Assembly: GCA_026545765.1 (NCBI GenBank)
Contig: CM048842.1
Coordinates: 70,098,371 to 70,162,370 of the forward strand
Direction: 5' to 3'
DNA length: 64,000 nucleotides
DNA from: Plantago major
Taxonomy: Eukaryota > Streptophyta > Magnoliopsida > Lamiales > Plantaginaceae
Part shown: positions 37,710 to 48,497 of the stretch, one piece after another
Layout: each line of letters opens with the position of its first letter
Numbering within the stretch: position 1 is the stretch's first letter
Position numbers and translations under genes: made by a program
The notes under the pieces: model-generated
Told to the model about the DNA's origin: nothing
Database searches by the model: none
What the model saw: the letters and a program-made list of their open reading frames with translations, nothing else

Positions 37710-38525
37710 TAACTTTAGTACAATCGCATTGTACTAACGTTAGTATTACGATCTAACCACTGGATTATTTTCAGATTCAATCTCAACCTTTCATTTTTTT
37801 AGGCATCACATTGTCGCATAATGAGGTCGCGCTAAGTTGCATATTATTCAAAAATATTATAAGTGTCAATTAGATACACACCCTTTACATTTTAAACTTA
37901 ACAAATTATACCCAAATAAATTTATAATCAACCCTACATAATTTTAAAAAATTCACAAAATACCCATTTTTTTTTAAAGAAAACTTTAATGAAAGAAATG
38001 TCCGGAGCTCCGGTAAGGTCACCGGAGCTCCGACATGGAAGGAAGCTCGTACAAAGCTTCCACCATGGAAGAAGCTTTGTTGAGCTTCCACGAGCTTCCA
38101 TGTTCAGATCTGGAAGCTAGCTCTAAACAGATCTGGAAAACTAAGTAATTTTTGCTGGTCCCTTGTCGTTTTTTTCCAGATCAAGGATGAAGATCTGAAC
38201 ATGGAAGCTTGGTGCGCATGGAAGTCCGTTCGAGGTTTCTTCGGTAAAAAAGATTAGAAAATAGTTCGTCGGAGCTCCGGTGGCATAGTGGTTGTGGACG
38301 GACTGGTGGTGTGGAGTTTTGCAAAAGAAGACATATTTTGTTGAAAATGTAATTGAACTATTTAGGAGGAATGTGTATTGTAAATTTATGTAACTTGTAT
38401 TTTAAAAATTGTTCAAATTATTAAAATTGATAACAAATTAATTTTAATGGTTAAATTATGCAATTTGTCAGGTTTTAAAAGGTGCACTAACGTTAGTGTA
38501 GTGCGACGTAGTACTATAATTAGCC
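37710..38525. repeat. Possible terminal-inverted-repeat element with captured CTCCGG/GAAGCTTCC segment
   Basis: The left end GGCTAACTTTAGTACAATCG ... ACTAACGTTAGTATT (37710-37745) is mirrored at the right by ACTAACGTTAGTGTAGTGCG ... AGTACTATAATTAGCC (38490-38525). Inside, 38001-38300 is a GC-richer block of short inverted words (GGAGCTCCGG, CATGGAAG, GAAGCTTCC, AGATCTGGAA). No clear target duplication was found and no protein is visible. It is probably a non-autonomous DNA element. Confidence 0.45.
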
Positions 38526-38870
38526 TAACCCATGTTACTTTCATAATAAACATATGTTCATGTGATAATAATAAAAATTATAAAAGGGTATGAATGAGAC
38601 ATCCATTTGGACACGATAAATCTTGTCCACTCAATTCTTGATCAATCGTCCAAAACCATTAAAATTTTCTTGTATCATACTGCAATCAAATTTTTTCTCA
38701 CTCTAATGAATCCTGTTGGAATCATCTCTCTTAACTCTAAGCAAAATCAAATGAAAATTAATTTTGATAAAACATTTTTAACACGGCAGCCTTTAATGAA
38801 GCAGAACCGAAAACTTCAATGTAACCCAATAATAAATGTCAGCATAAGTTACATTTAAGACACATCTAAG
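38526..38870. other. Upstream region of inhibitor copy 1
   Basis: No gene. It includes the conserved array promoter words CTTCAATGTAAC and AATAAATGTCA (~38813-38842), shared with the other copies. Confidence 0.5.
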
Positions 38871-38878
38871 TATAAAAG
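38871..38878 (+). promoter_or_regulatory. TATA box of inhibitor copy 1
   Basis: TATAAAAG, 75 bp before the start codon, about 30 bp after the conserved AATAAATGTCA word. Confidence 0.7.
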
Positions 38879-38945
38879 GAGGTCACTTTTCCTGAACACA
38901 ACACATCAATTAAACAAAACAGAATCAACATCATTCAACATAATA

Positions 38946-39497
38946 ATGTATTATTTTCAGAAAACAATGTCATTTGGAGCAATCTTCTATGTTCTCATTT
39001 TAGCATCATCTCTTCCCTGTTCTTGGTCTCGTCCCATCGAGCAAAACAAAGATGCAGAAAATTGTATCCTTGACCTCTGCAACGACAACTACAGACCACA
39101 ACAATGTGAGAAAATCATAAATGATAATCAGGATGGTTTTGGTGGTGATGACACGAAAGCCGCATATACCGCCATTGACCTGGCTAGAGGAAAAGCAAGT
39201 GAGGTCCTAGACTTATTCAATCAATTGCTTAGCAATTCTGATGACAACGACCTAAAAGGCAAGTATCAAACTTGTGTGAATAACTATAATGATGCCATTC
39301 GCAACATTGACCAAGCCAGGAGCTCCTTGGATTCGAACGAGCCGGTTTCTGATCAGCTCCACGCTGCCCTAGATGACTTTGAAGAATGCAGACATAAGTT
39401 TGCTAAGGGTGAAAATGACCCGGCTAACATTTTGGAAAGGAACCATGAGTTCTTTGTGTATGCACAGCTTGCTAGGGCTGCTGGTGAAAAAACTTGA
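38946..39497 (+). CDS. PMEI/invertase-inhibitor-type secreted protein, copy 1 (A)
   Basis: A single exon of 183 aa. The N-terminal signal peptide (~1-28, ending CSWS) is followed by a PMEI-domain layout. The first Cys pair is LCNDNYRPQQC (8 residues between), then a long helical stretch AAYTAIDLARGKASEVLDLF, the third Cys in YQTCVNNYNDAI and the fourth in DFEECRHKF. Family members are four-helix apoplastic or vacuolar proteins that inhibit pectin methylesterase or acid invertase; sequence alone does not say which. There is an extra Cys before the first pair (AENC). Compared with its sisters, one extra A in the A-run near 39490 shifts the frame at the last residues, so the protein ends GEKT instead of a ~6-15 residue longer tail. 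This lies beyond the domain and is probably harmless. Confidence 0.85.
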   Translation: MYYFQKTMSFGAIFYVLILASSLPCSWSRPIEQNKDAENCILDLCNDNYRPQQCEKIINDNQDGFGGDDTKAAYTAIDLARGKASEVLDLFNQLLSNSDDNDLKGKYQTCVNNYNDAIRNIDQARSSLDSNEPVSDQLHAALDDFEECRHKFAKGENDPANILERNHEFFVYAQLARAAGEKT

Positions 39498-41179
39498 TCA
39501 TGAGAGAAACTAGACTTCCTAGATGATGGTTTGAATAACAATAATACATAGTTTGGCTTGGTAGAAAATTCTTGTATGTCAATCATTATAATAATAGATT
39601 AATTCTATTAACTAGTTCCATTTCAAAGGTTATGAATTGAAACTATTGCATTTTTGTAACTGAATCACAACTCTATCAATACTACTTCACGTGTGTGCAG
39701 GGATCGAGTTTTAACATTTTTCTTAATGTAATATCGAACTCGGTTCATATATAAGAAGCCAGAAAGTAAAAAAATAAGACTTTGACTATACTAGAATAAG
39801 TTTACTGCTCATCAAGGATATGATCGGGAAGCACATTGACATTGATGATAAATTGATCATACTATGAATGCTAAACACAGGAAAAACTGTAGGTAGCGCC
39901 TTGATTTTTAATTGACGAATTAAGGAAAATATGACTCGTACTAGTTCGTGAGCTTATAATTTCGACGGTCTGGACTTATAAAAATTTAAAATGATACTAG
40001 ATGCCTAGCGCGTCAAAATATTAGATATGAATATTCCTGATACTAATTCATAAACAAGTGCAATATGCAGCGGGAATCTAATGTCTAAAAATGCCTGAAA
40101 CTTTACAAAGTAGACCATCAGGAACTGAAAATAATACTATATTTTATGTGTGGTGCCAAATTGATTGGTGGAGTGTTAACATGGCAATGATAAATGCCAC
40201 AGGTATCTATCATATTTTCAGTTCAGGAATTTCAGCATTGTAAAGTTGCAAGCATTATACAACTTTAGAGTTCTGCTGCACATTTCACTTGTTCACTAAT
40301 TAATATCAAGAATTTGTATGCAAGTCGTATGACGCGCAAGCGTCTAGTAATGCTTTAAGTTATTATAATCAAGTTCAACGAAAGTATATGTTCACGAACT
40401 AGCAACGAGTTTAGTCACATTTTCCTTGATTTATTTATTAAATATCAAGGCACAACATAAATTGTTTAACACTTCAACGAGGAAAAAAAGGAATATCACA
40501 AAATATGAAAAATCTGATGTTGTTAGAGAGAGGGCTTTTTTATAAATAAACGAATAGTCAAAATCATTCCATTCCGAGTTTTTGTTCTATCAAATTGTTG
40601 TATTTCTAAGTTTTCATATAGTCCTTTAGGAATTCCTTCAAGGCATGTTGAAGAATTTTTATGGATGATGCCATTTCAGCAATTTGTACTAAGGAACGCG
40701 AGTTTACTGGTGAACTGAATATATGCATGCGAAACTCGGGTGTCAGAAAACCTAATATTTTATTTGGAGTTTCTTTCCTTGCATCCTGCGGAGTTCAAAG
40801 CCTAACTTTCAACATTAAAAAGGTCCCACATGTGTTGCACCCATCACAAACAACTTTTGGATTTTAAACATGATTTTGACATATATGCCTCAAGCATTCA
40901 GAACTGTTGGACTCGTTAGAAATGGCGGGCATTGTAATCAGGATAGTACCTCATGTGGTTGGGTTGTGGACTAGTAACCAATAAATGCTCTCGACATTTA
41001 TCCATTCGTCTAATTTGTTAGCTATCAACTTATTAATCAAAACTAATTAGATGAAAATTAATTTTGATAAATATTATTTAAACACAGTCACCTTTAATGA
41101 AGCATAACTGACAACTTTAATGCAACACAAGAATAAATGCCAACAGTTTTTACATAGCTTACATTTAAGACACATCTAA
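39498..41179. other. A-type spacer 1
   Basis: About 1.7 kb conserved with the spacers after copies 2 and 3. It has no recognised gene. A conserved block at ~40600-40865 recurs at ~42900-43175 and ~45030-45310. Confidence 0.6.
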
Positions 41180-41187
41180 TATAAAAC
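41180..41187 (+). promoter_or_regulatory. TATA box of inhibitor copy 2
   Basis: TATAAAAC at the same relative place as in copy 1. Confidence 0.6.
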
Positions 41188-41248
41188 GAGGGCACTTTTC
41201 CTAAAGAAAACTCATCAAATCAACAACAAAGCAAGATCATTCAACACA

Positions 41249-41815
41249 ATGTCTTATTTTCATAAAACAATGTCATTTGGAGCAATCTTTTGTGTTCTCA
41301 TTTTAGCATCATCTCTTCCCTGTTCTTGGTCTCGTCCCATCGAGCAAAACAAAGATGCATAAAATTGTATCCTTGACCTCTGCAACGACAACTACAGACC
41401 ACAACAATGTGAGAAAATCATAAATGATAATCAGGATGGTTTTGGTGGTGATGACACGAAAGCCGCATATACCACCATTGACCTAGCTAGAGGAAAAGCA
41501 AGTGAGGTCCTAGACTTATTCAATCAATTGCTCAGCAATTCTGATGACAACGACCTAAAAGGAAAGTATCAAACTTGTGCGAATAACTATAATGACGCCA
41601 TTCGCAACAATGACCAAGCCAGGAGCTCCTTGGATTCGAACGAGCCGGTTTCTGATCAGCTCCACGCTGCCCTAGATGACTTTGAAGAATGCAGACATAA
41701 GTTTGCTAAGGGTGAAAATGACCCGGCTAACATTTTGGAAAGGAACCATGAGTTCTTTGTGTATGCACAGCTTGCTAGGGCTGCTGGTGAAAAACGTGAT
41801 CATGAGAAAAACTAG
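41249..41815 (+). pseudogene. PMEI/invertase-inhibitor-type gene, copy 2 (A), nonsense mutant
   Basis: It starts MSYFHKTMSFGAIF and is almost identical to copies 1 and 4, but the GAA codon after KDA is TAA (41360-41362), stopping after 37 residues, barely past the signal peptide. The rest of the frame is open to 41815 with all domain cysteines and only a few substitutions. The stop is therefore recent and probably the only inactivating change. An internal Met at 41528 could start only a domain fragment without a signal peptide. Confidence 0.85.
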
Positions 41816-43502
41816 ACTTCCTAAGATGATGGTTTGAAATAATACATAGTTTGGCTTGATAGAAAATTCTTGTTTGTCAATCATTATAATAATAAAGATT
41901 AATACTATAAACTAGTTACATTTCGAAGGTTATCAATTGAAACTATTGCATTTTTGTAACTAAATCACAACTCTATCAATACTGCTTCACGCGTCTGCAA
42001 TCCTAGGTGTGTGCAAGGATCAAGTTTTAACATTTTTTTTAATGTAATATCGAACTCGGTTCATATATAACAAGCCATAAAGTAAAAAATAAGACTTTGA
42101 CTATACAAGAATAAATTTACTGCTCATCATGGATATGATCGTTAAGCACATTGACATTGATGATAAATTGATCATACTACGAAAGCTAAGCACATAAAGA
42201 ACTGTAGCGCAATGATATTTAATTGACGAATTAAGGAAAATATGACTCGTACTAGTTCGTGAGCTTATAATTTCGACGAACTGGACTTATAAAAATTTAA
42301 AATGATACTAGATTCCTAGCACGTCAAAATATTTGATATGAATATTCCTGATACTAATTCATAAACAAGTGCAATATGCAGCGGGACTCTAATGTCAAAA
42401 AATGCCTGCAACTTTACAAAGTCAACAATCAGGAACTGAAAATAATACTGTATTTTTTGTGTGATGCCAAATTGATTGGTGGAGTGTTAACATGGCAATG
42501 ATAAATGCCACAAGTATCTATCATATTTTCAGTTCAGGAATTTCAACTTTGTAAAGTTGCAAGCATTTTGCAACTTTAGAGTTCTGCTGGACATTTCACT
42601 TGTTCAATAATTAATATCAAGAATTTGTATGCAAGTTGTCTTGCGAGCAAGGTGTCTAGTAATGCTTTAAGTCATTATAAATCAAGTTCAACGAAAGTAT
42701 ATGTTCACGGACTAGCAGCGAGCTGAGTCACATTTTCCTTGAGTCGTTTATTAAATATCAAGGCACAACATAAATTGTTTTAACACTTCAAAGAGGAAAT
42801 ATCCCAAAATATGAAAAATCTGATATTGTTATAGAGAGGGCTTCTTATAAATAAACAAATAGTCAAAATCATTCCATTCCGAGTTTTTGTTCTATCAAAT
42901 TGTTGTATTTCTATAGTTCATATAGTCCTTTAGGAATTCCTTCAAGGCCTGTTGAAGAATTTTTATGGATGATGCCATTTCAGCAATTTGTACTAAGGAA
43001 CGGGAGTTTACTAGTGAACTGGATATATGCATGCGAAACTCAGCTCGGGTGTCAGAAAACCTAATATTTTATTTGGAGTTTCCTTCCTTGCATCATGTGG
43101 AGTTCAAAGCCTAACTTTCAACATTAAAAAGGTCCCACATGTGTTGCACCCATCACAAACAACTTTTGGATTTTAAACATGATTTTGACATATATGCCTC
43201 AAGCATTAAGAACTGCTGGACTCGTTAGAAATGGTGTGCATTGTAATCTGGATAGTACCTCACGTGGTTAGGTTGTGGACTAGTAACCAATAAGTGCAAT
43301 TTGTCAGCTCTCGGTGACATCTATCCAATCGTCTAATTTTTTAGCTATCAACTTATTAATCAAAACTAATTAGATGAAAATTAATTTTGATAAACATTAT
43401 TTAAACACAATCACCTTTAATGAAGCATAACTGACAACTTTAATACAACACAAGAAAAAATGCCACCAATAGTTACACAGCTTACATTTAAGACGCATCT
43501 AA
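41816..43502. other. A-type spacer 2
   Basis: Nearly the same sequence as A-type spacer 1, with small indels. No gene recognised. Confidence 0.6.
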
Positions 43503-43510
43503 TATAAAAC
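43503..43510 (+). promoter_or_regulatory. TATA box of inhibitor copy 3
   Basis: TATAAAAC, positioned as in copies 1 and 2. Confidence 0.55.
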
Positions 43511-43568
43511 AAGGGCACTTTTCCTAAAGACAACTCACCAAATCAACAAAGCAAGATCATTCAACACA

Positions 43569-44156
43569 ATGTCTTATTTTCATAAAACAATGTCATTTGG
43601 AGCAACCTTCTATGTTCTCATTTTAGCTTCATCTCTTCCCTGTTCTTGGTTGTCCCATCGAGTAAAACAAAGATGCGGAAAATTATATCCTTGACCTCTG
43701 CAACAACAACTACAGACCACAACAATGTGAGAAAATCATAAATGATAATCAAGATGGTTTTGGTGGTGATGACCGAAAGCCGCATATACCGCCATTGACC
43801 TAGCTAGAGGAAAAGCAAGTGAGATCCTAGACTTATTCAATCAATTGCTAAGCAATTCTGATGACAACGACCTAAAAGACAAGTATCAAACTTGTGCGAA
43901 TAACTATAATGACGCCATTCGCGACATTGACCAAGCCAGGAGCTCCTTAGATTCGAACGAGCCAGTTTCTGATCAGCTCCACGCTGCCCTAGATGACTTT
44001 GAAGAATGCAGACATAAGTTTGCTAAGGGTGAAAATGAGCCGGCTAACATTTTGGAGAGGAACCATGAGTTATTTGTGTATGCACAACTTGCTAGGGCTG
44101 CTGGTGAAAAACTTGATCATGAGAGAGAAACTAGACTTCCTAAGATGATGGTTTGA
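43569..44156 (+). pseudogene. PMEI/invertase-inhibitor-type gene, copy 3 (A), multiply disrupted
   Basis: Starts like copy 2 (MSYFHKTMSFGATF). Relative to copies 1 and 4 it has a 2-bp loss in the CSWSRP region (near 43650), a CAA-to-TAA change just after it, and a 1-bp loss near 43772 (GACACGAAAG reads GACCGAAAG). From ~43845 the domain frame is open again to 44156, with a longer C-terminal tail (ETRLPKMMV) than its sisters. No full-length protein is expected. Confidence 0.88.
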
Positions 44157-45634
44157 ATAACAATAATACATAGTTTGGCTTGATAGAAAATTCATGTTTG
44201 TCAATCATTATAATAATAAAGATTAATTCTATTAACTGTTCAATTTCATGGATATGATCGGGAAGCACATTGACATTGATGATAAATTGATCATATTATG
44301 TTAGCTAAGCACATAAAGAATTGTAGCGCCCTGATATTTAATTGACCAATTAAGGAAAATATGACCCGTACTAGTTCGTGAGCTTATAATCTCGACAAAC
44401 TGGACTTATAAAAATTTAAAATGATACTAGACGCCTAGCGCGTCAAAATATTTGATATGAATATTCCTGATACTAATTCACAAACAAGTGCAATATGCAA
44501 CGGGACTCTAATGTTAAAAATGCTTGCAACTTTACAAAGTAGACAATCAGGAACTGAAAACAATACTATATTTTATGTATGATGCCAAATTGATTGGTGG
44601 AGTGTTAACTTGGCAATGATAAATGCCACAAGTATCTACCATATTTTCAGTTAAGGAATTTCAACTTTGTAAAGTTGCAAGCATTTTACAACTTTAGAGT
44701 TCCACTGTACATTTCCATTGTTCACTAATTAATATCAAGAATTTTTATGCAAGTCGTCTGACGCGCAAGGAGTCTAGTAATGCTTTAAGTTATTATAAAT
44801 CAAGTTCAACGAAAGTATATGTTAATGAACTAGCAGCGAGCTGAGTCCCATTTTCCTTGATTCGTTTATTAAATATCAGGGCACAACATAAATTGTTTAA
44901 CACTTCAAAGACGAAAAAAGGAATATCACAAAATATGAAAAATCTGATGTTGTTACAGAGGGTGCTTTTTATTAATAAACCAATAGTCAAAATCATTCCA
45001 TTTTGAGTTTTTTGTTCTATCAAATTGTTGTATTTCTAAATTTTCATATAGTCCTTTAGAATTTCTTTCAAGGCCTGTTGAAGAATTTTTATGGATGATG
45101 CCATTTTACCAATTTGTACTAAGGAACAAGAGTTTACTAGTGAACTAAATATATGCATGCGAAACTCAGCTCGGGTGTCAGAAAACCTAATATTTGTAGC
45201 AGATTTGGAGTTTCCTTCCTTGCATTGTTTGGAGTTCAAAGCCTAACTTGCAACATTAAGAAGGCTCCACATGTGTTGCACCCATCACGAACAACTTTTG
45301 AATTTTAAACATGATTTTGACATATATGCCTGAAGCATTAAGAACTGCTGGACTGGTTAGAAATGGCGTGCATTGTAATCTGGATAGTACCTCACGTGGT
45401 TGGGTTGTGGACTAGTAACCAATAAGTGCAATTTGTCAGCTCTCGGTGACATCTATCCAATCGTCTAATTTGTCAGCTATCAACTTATTAATCAAACCTA
45501 ATTAGATGAAAATTAATTTTGATAAACATTATTTAAACACAATCACCTTTAATGAAGCATAACCGACAACTTTAATGCAACACAGGAATAAATGTTAGCA
45601 GTAGTTACACAGCTTACATTTAAGACGCATCTAA
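44157..45634. other. A-type spacer 3
   Basis: Same family as spacers 1 and 2, but about 200 bp shorter just after the gene. The minus strand at 45036-45239 has a 67-aa open frame in the conserved block; its meaning is uncertain (see findings). Confidence 0.6.
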
Positions 45635-45642
45635 TATAAACG
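45635..45642 (+). promoter_or_regulatory. TATA-like box of inhibitor copy 4
   Basis: TATAAACG at the position of the TATA boxes in copies 1-3, one A shorter. Confidence 0.5.
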
Positions 45643-45702
45643 AGGGCACTTTTCCTAAAGAAAACTCACCAAATCAACAACAAAGCAAGATCATTCAACA
45701 CA

Positions 45703-46266
45703 ATGTCTTATTTTCATAAAACAATGTCATTTGGAGCAATCTTCTGTGTTCTCATTTTAGCATCATCTCTTCCCTGTTCTTGGTCTCGTCCCATCGAGCA
45801 AAACAAAGATGCAGAAAATTGTATCATTGACCTCTGCAATGACAACTACAGACCACAACAATGTGAGAAAATCATAAATGATAATCAGGATGGTTTTGGT
45901 GGTGATGACACGAAAGCCGCATATACCGCCATTGACCTGGCTAGAGGAAAAGCAAGTGAGGTCCTAGACTTATTCAATCAATTGGTCAGCAATTCTGATG
46001 ACAACGACCTAAAAGGCAAGTATCAAACTTGTGCGAATAACTATAATGACGCCATTCGCGACATTGACCAAGCCAGGAGCTCCTTGGATTTGAACGAGCC
46101 GGTTTCTGATCAGCTCCACGCTGCCCTAGATGACTTTGAAGAATGCAGACATAAGTTTGCTAAGGGTGAAAATGACCCGGCTAACATTTTGGATAGGAAC
46201 CATGAGTTCTTTGTGTATGCACAACTTGCTAGGGCTGCTGGTGAAAAAATTGATGAGACAAACTAA
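45703..46266 (+). CDS. PMEI/invertase-inhibitor-type secreted protein, copy 4 (A)
   Basis: A single exon of 187 aa, intact, the cleanest A-type copy. It has a signal peptide (~1-28), the four domain cysteines (LCNDNYRPQQC, YQTCANNYNDAI, DFEECRHKF) and the extra Cys in AENC. It differs from copy 1 at only about ten residues over the shared length, mostly conservative (C for Y in the signal peptide, I for L, V for L, A for V, D for N, L for S), and ends KIDETN. Inferred role: apoplastic inhibitor of pectin methylesterase or invertase. Confidence 0.88.
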   Translation: MSYFHKTMSFGAIFCVLILASSLPCSWSRPIEQNKDAENCIIDLCNDNYRPQQCEKIINDNQDGFGGDDTKAAYTAIDLARGKASEVLDLFNQLVSNSDDNDLKGKYQTCANNYNDAIRDIDQARSSLDLNEPVSDQLHAALDDFEECRHKFAKGENDPANILDRNHEFFVYAQLARAAGEKIDETN

Positions 46267-47858
46267 ACTTCCTAAGACCATGATTTGAATAAAAATAAAA
46301 TATAGTTTTGCTTGTTAGAAAGTTAATTCTTGTTTGTCAATCATTAATTCATTATTATGAATTGAAATTATTATATTCTGTGTAACTGAATCACAAGCCT
46401 ATCAATACTGTAATCCTATTTGTGTGCAAGAATCGAGTTCTCGTGGCACATTTTTCTTAATTTAATAGTATCAAACTCGGTTCATATATAAGAAGCCAGA
46501 AAGTAAAAGATAAGATGAACTGTACAAAATGAATCTATTGATCATAGATATGATCTTTCAGGCACATTACAATTGATGATGAGTTGATAATACTTTGAAA
46601 GCTAGGCACTGACAGAAACTGTTTAACACTTCAAAGAGGAAAAAATGAATATCTCAAGTATCAAATATATATGATGAATATGCAGGCGGAACTCTTGTAT
46701 CGAAACCTGATCTCTAGGTTCGATTTGCAGCTTCTTTCCTCGAATCACTTGGAGTTCAAATCCTAACTTTAAACATTAAAAAGGTTCCATTTGTATTGCA
46801 CCTATCACAAAACAACTTTTGTGTTGGATTTCAACCATGATTTTTATTGGAGTATTAATATAAATGACAAAATTCCACACCTCTCTATAAGTTCGAGCTT
46901 GTAGATGAGATGGAATTCTGTCATGGTATCAGAGCCTCTGGCTCACGCCCACCTGGGTTCGAATCTCCACGAAGACAATCTCCGCCCCATATTAAATTTC
47001 CACTCGAATGGCCTCCCCAAAGAGGTTGAACCGGCCACGAGTGCGGGGGAATATTGGAGTATTAATATAAATGACTAGATGCCACACCTCTTTATAAGTT
47101 CGAGCTTGTAGATGAGATGGAATTATGTCAGGAATTCTGTCAGTTTTGACATATGTTTCTCAAGCTTTAAGAATTTGTCAAGGATCTTGATGAGTCATGA
47201 GAAATGACATGACATGCATGCTTCATAAACCATAATCTGGCCCCCCTCCAGCCCAACTAGAGATCAAGTTTCGACATCAGAGTTCCGCCTGCAGATCTTA
47301 CGTTCACTAGGAAACTCTTGTAACTTCTTTTGGGTTGGATCTTAACCATGGTTTTGACATATATTCCTCAAGCATTAAGAATCTCTCAAGGCTCTTGATG
47401 ATTCATGAAAAATGACATGACATGCATGCTTTAATCTGGTTGCCCGCTGTTTAATTCATCAACTACCCGCTACATAATCAACTGTGAACCAAGTTCTAAT
47501 CTAAATTTGTTGAATGCAGCGGTAGTAATATTAATAACATCTGCACTGCTTAATAGTTGTTCGAGCTGATAATCTGAGTACCAAGTGGTCGTAAGGTGGT
47601 TTTATCTAAACATGTACACTTCATGCCGCCATCCAATCTCGTGTTCGCTTACCAGTATTTCTTCGATGACAAAATATTCACCAAAAAGAAGAAAATCGAA
47701 ATTACAATTTTATGTAACTTGCATCAGTTAATAACTTCATAAATGAAACATGTAATGTAGTTCTGTAACTTGAGTAAATAGTCTCACATTGACTTTATTA
47801 CAGAACAGATCAGAATAAATGTCAAAATTCAATGACATCTTCAATCTATCTTGTTCTG
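46267..47858. other. Spacer between subfamilies A and B
   Basis: The first ~600 bp keep A-spacer similarity, then a TRIM fossil (46848-47130), then diverged repeats of a TTTTGACATATATTCCTCAAGCATTAAGAA type at ~47145 and ~47350. No gene. Confidence 0.5.
46848..47130. mobile_element. TRIM retroelement fossil (miniature LTR element)
   Basis: Two direct repeats of ~76 bp (46848-46923 and 47055-47130) begin TGGAGTATTAATATAAATGA and end in TGTCA. Right after the first is TGGTATCAGAGCC, a primer-binding site for initiator tRNA-Met. Just before the second is a purine-rich GTGCGGGGGAA (polypurine tract). The internal part is only ~130 bp and non-coding, which defines a TRIM. The two ends differ at about five sites, suggesting an insertion a few million years old. 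No clear target duplication was seen. It looks structurally whole but can never have been autonomous. Confidence 0.85.
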
Positions 47859-47866
47859 TATAAATA
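47859..47866 (+). promoter_or_regulatory. TATA box of inhibitor copy 5
   Basis: TATAAATA, about 80 bp before the start codon, preceded by GAATAAATGTCA at ~47813. Confidence 0.7.
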
Positions 47867-47939
47867 GACCACTTAGAAAAGGAAGCACACCACAAAGCTA
47901 CAAAGGGAAAGAAAGAACATTAGAAGTTTATAACACACA

Positions 47940-48497
47940 ATGGCTTATATCTGCAAGACAATGTCACTTGCATTGCTATCCTCCGTTTTTATCCTAGCAT
48001 CATCACTTCCACATTCATGGGCTCATCATGACACAAAAGACAAGGACGACTCCCAGCGCGACCTCTGCCTTCACAACTACAGGCCGAAGGAATGCTGGCA
48101 AATTGTAAAAGATAATCATGATGGCTTCAGTGGTGACGGTAAGAAGGCGGCATACACTGCCATCGACTTGGCGAGAGGAAAAGCTCATGAAATCCTAGAC
48201 CTGCTCAACCAGCTGCAGAGCGGTTCAACTGATGATGACTTAAAAGGCAAGTATCAATCTTGTGTCAATAACTATAATAATGTCATTCGCGACATTGACC
48301 AAGCCAGGAGTTTGCTGGATTCAAATGAGTCTATCTGCAAACAGCTCCACACTGTCCTAGATGACTTTGAAGAATGCAGACATAAGTTCAATAAGGGTGA
48401 AAATGACCCAGCTCACATTTTGAACAGGAACCACGAATTCTTCGTGTACGGACAACTTGCTAAGGCCGTTGGAGAGAAGCTTGACAGGACGAACTAG
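47940..48497 (+). CDS. PMEI/invertase-inhibitor-type secreted protein, copy 5 (B)
   Basis: A single exon of 185 aa. Signal peptide MAYICKTMSLALLSSVFILA..., then an acidic linker (DTKDKDDSQ) unique to this copy, then the domain with LCLHNYRPKEC, YQSCVNNYNNVI and DFEECRHKF. There is an extra Cys in ESICKQL. It is intact. About 65-70% of residues are shared with subfamily A and more with copies 6-8. The target enzyme is not determined. Confidence 0.87.
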   Translation: MAYICKTMSLALLSSVFILASSLPHSWAHHDTKDKDDSQRDLCLHNYRPKECWQIVKDNHDGFSGDGKKAAYTAIDLARGKAHEILDLLNQLQSGSTDDDLKGKYQSCVNNYNNVIRDIDQARSLLDSNESICKQLHTVLDDFEECRHKFNKGENDPAHILNRNHEFFVYGQLAKAVGEKLDRTN

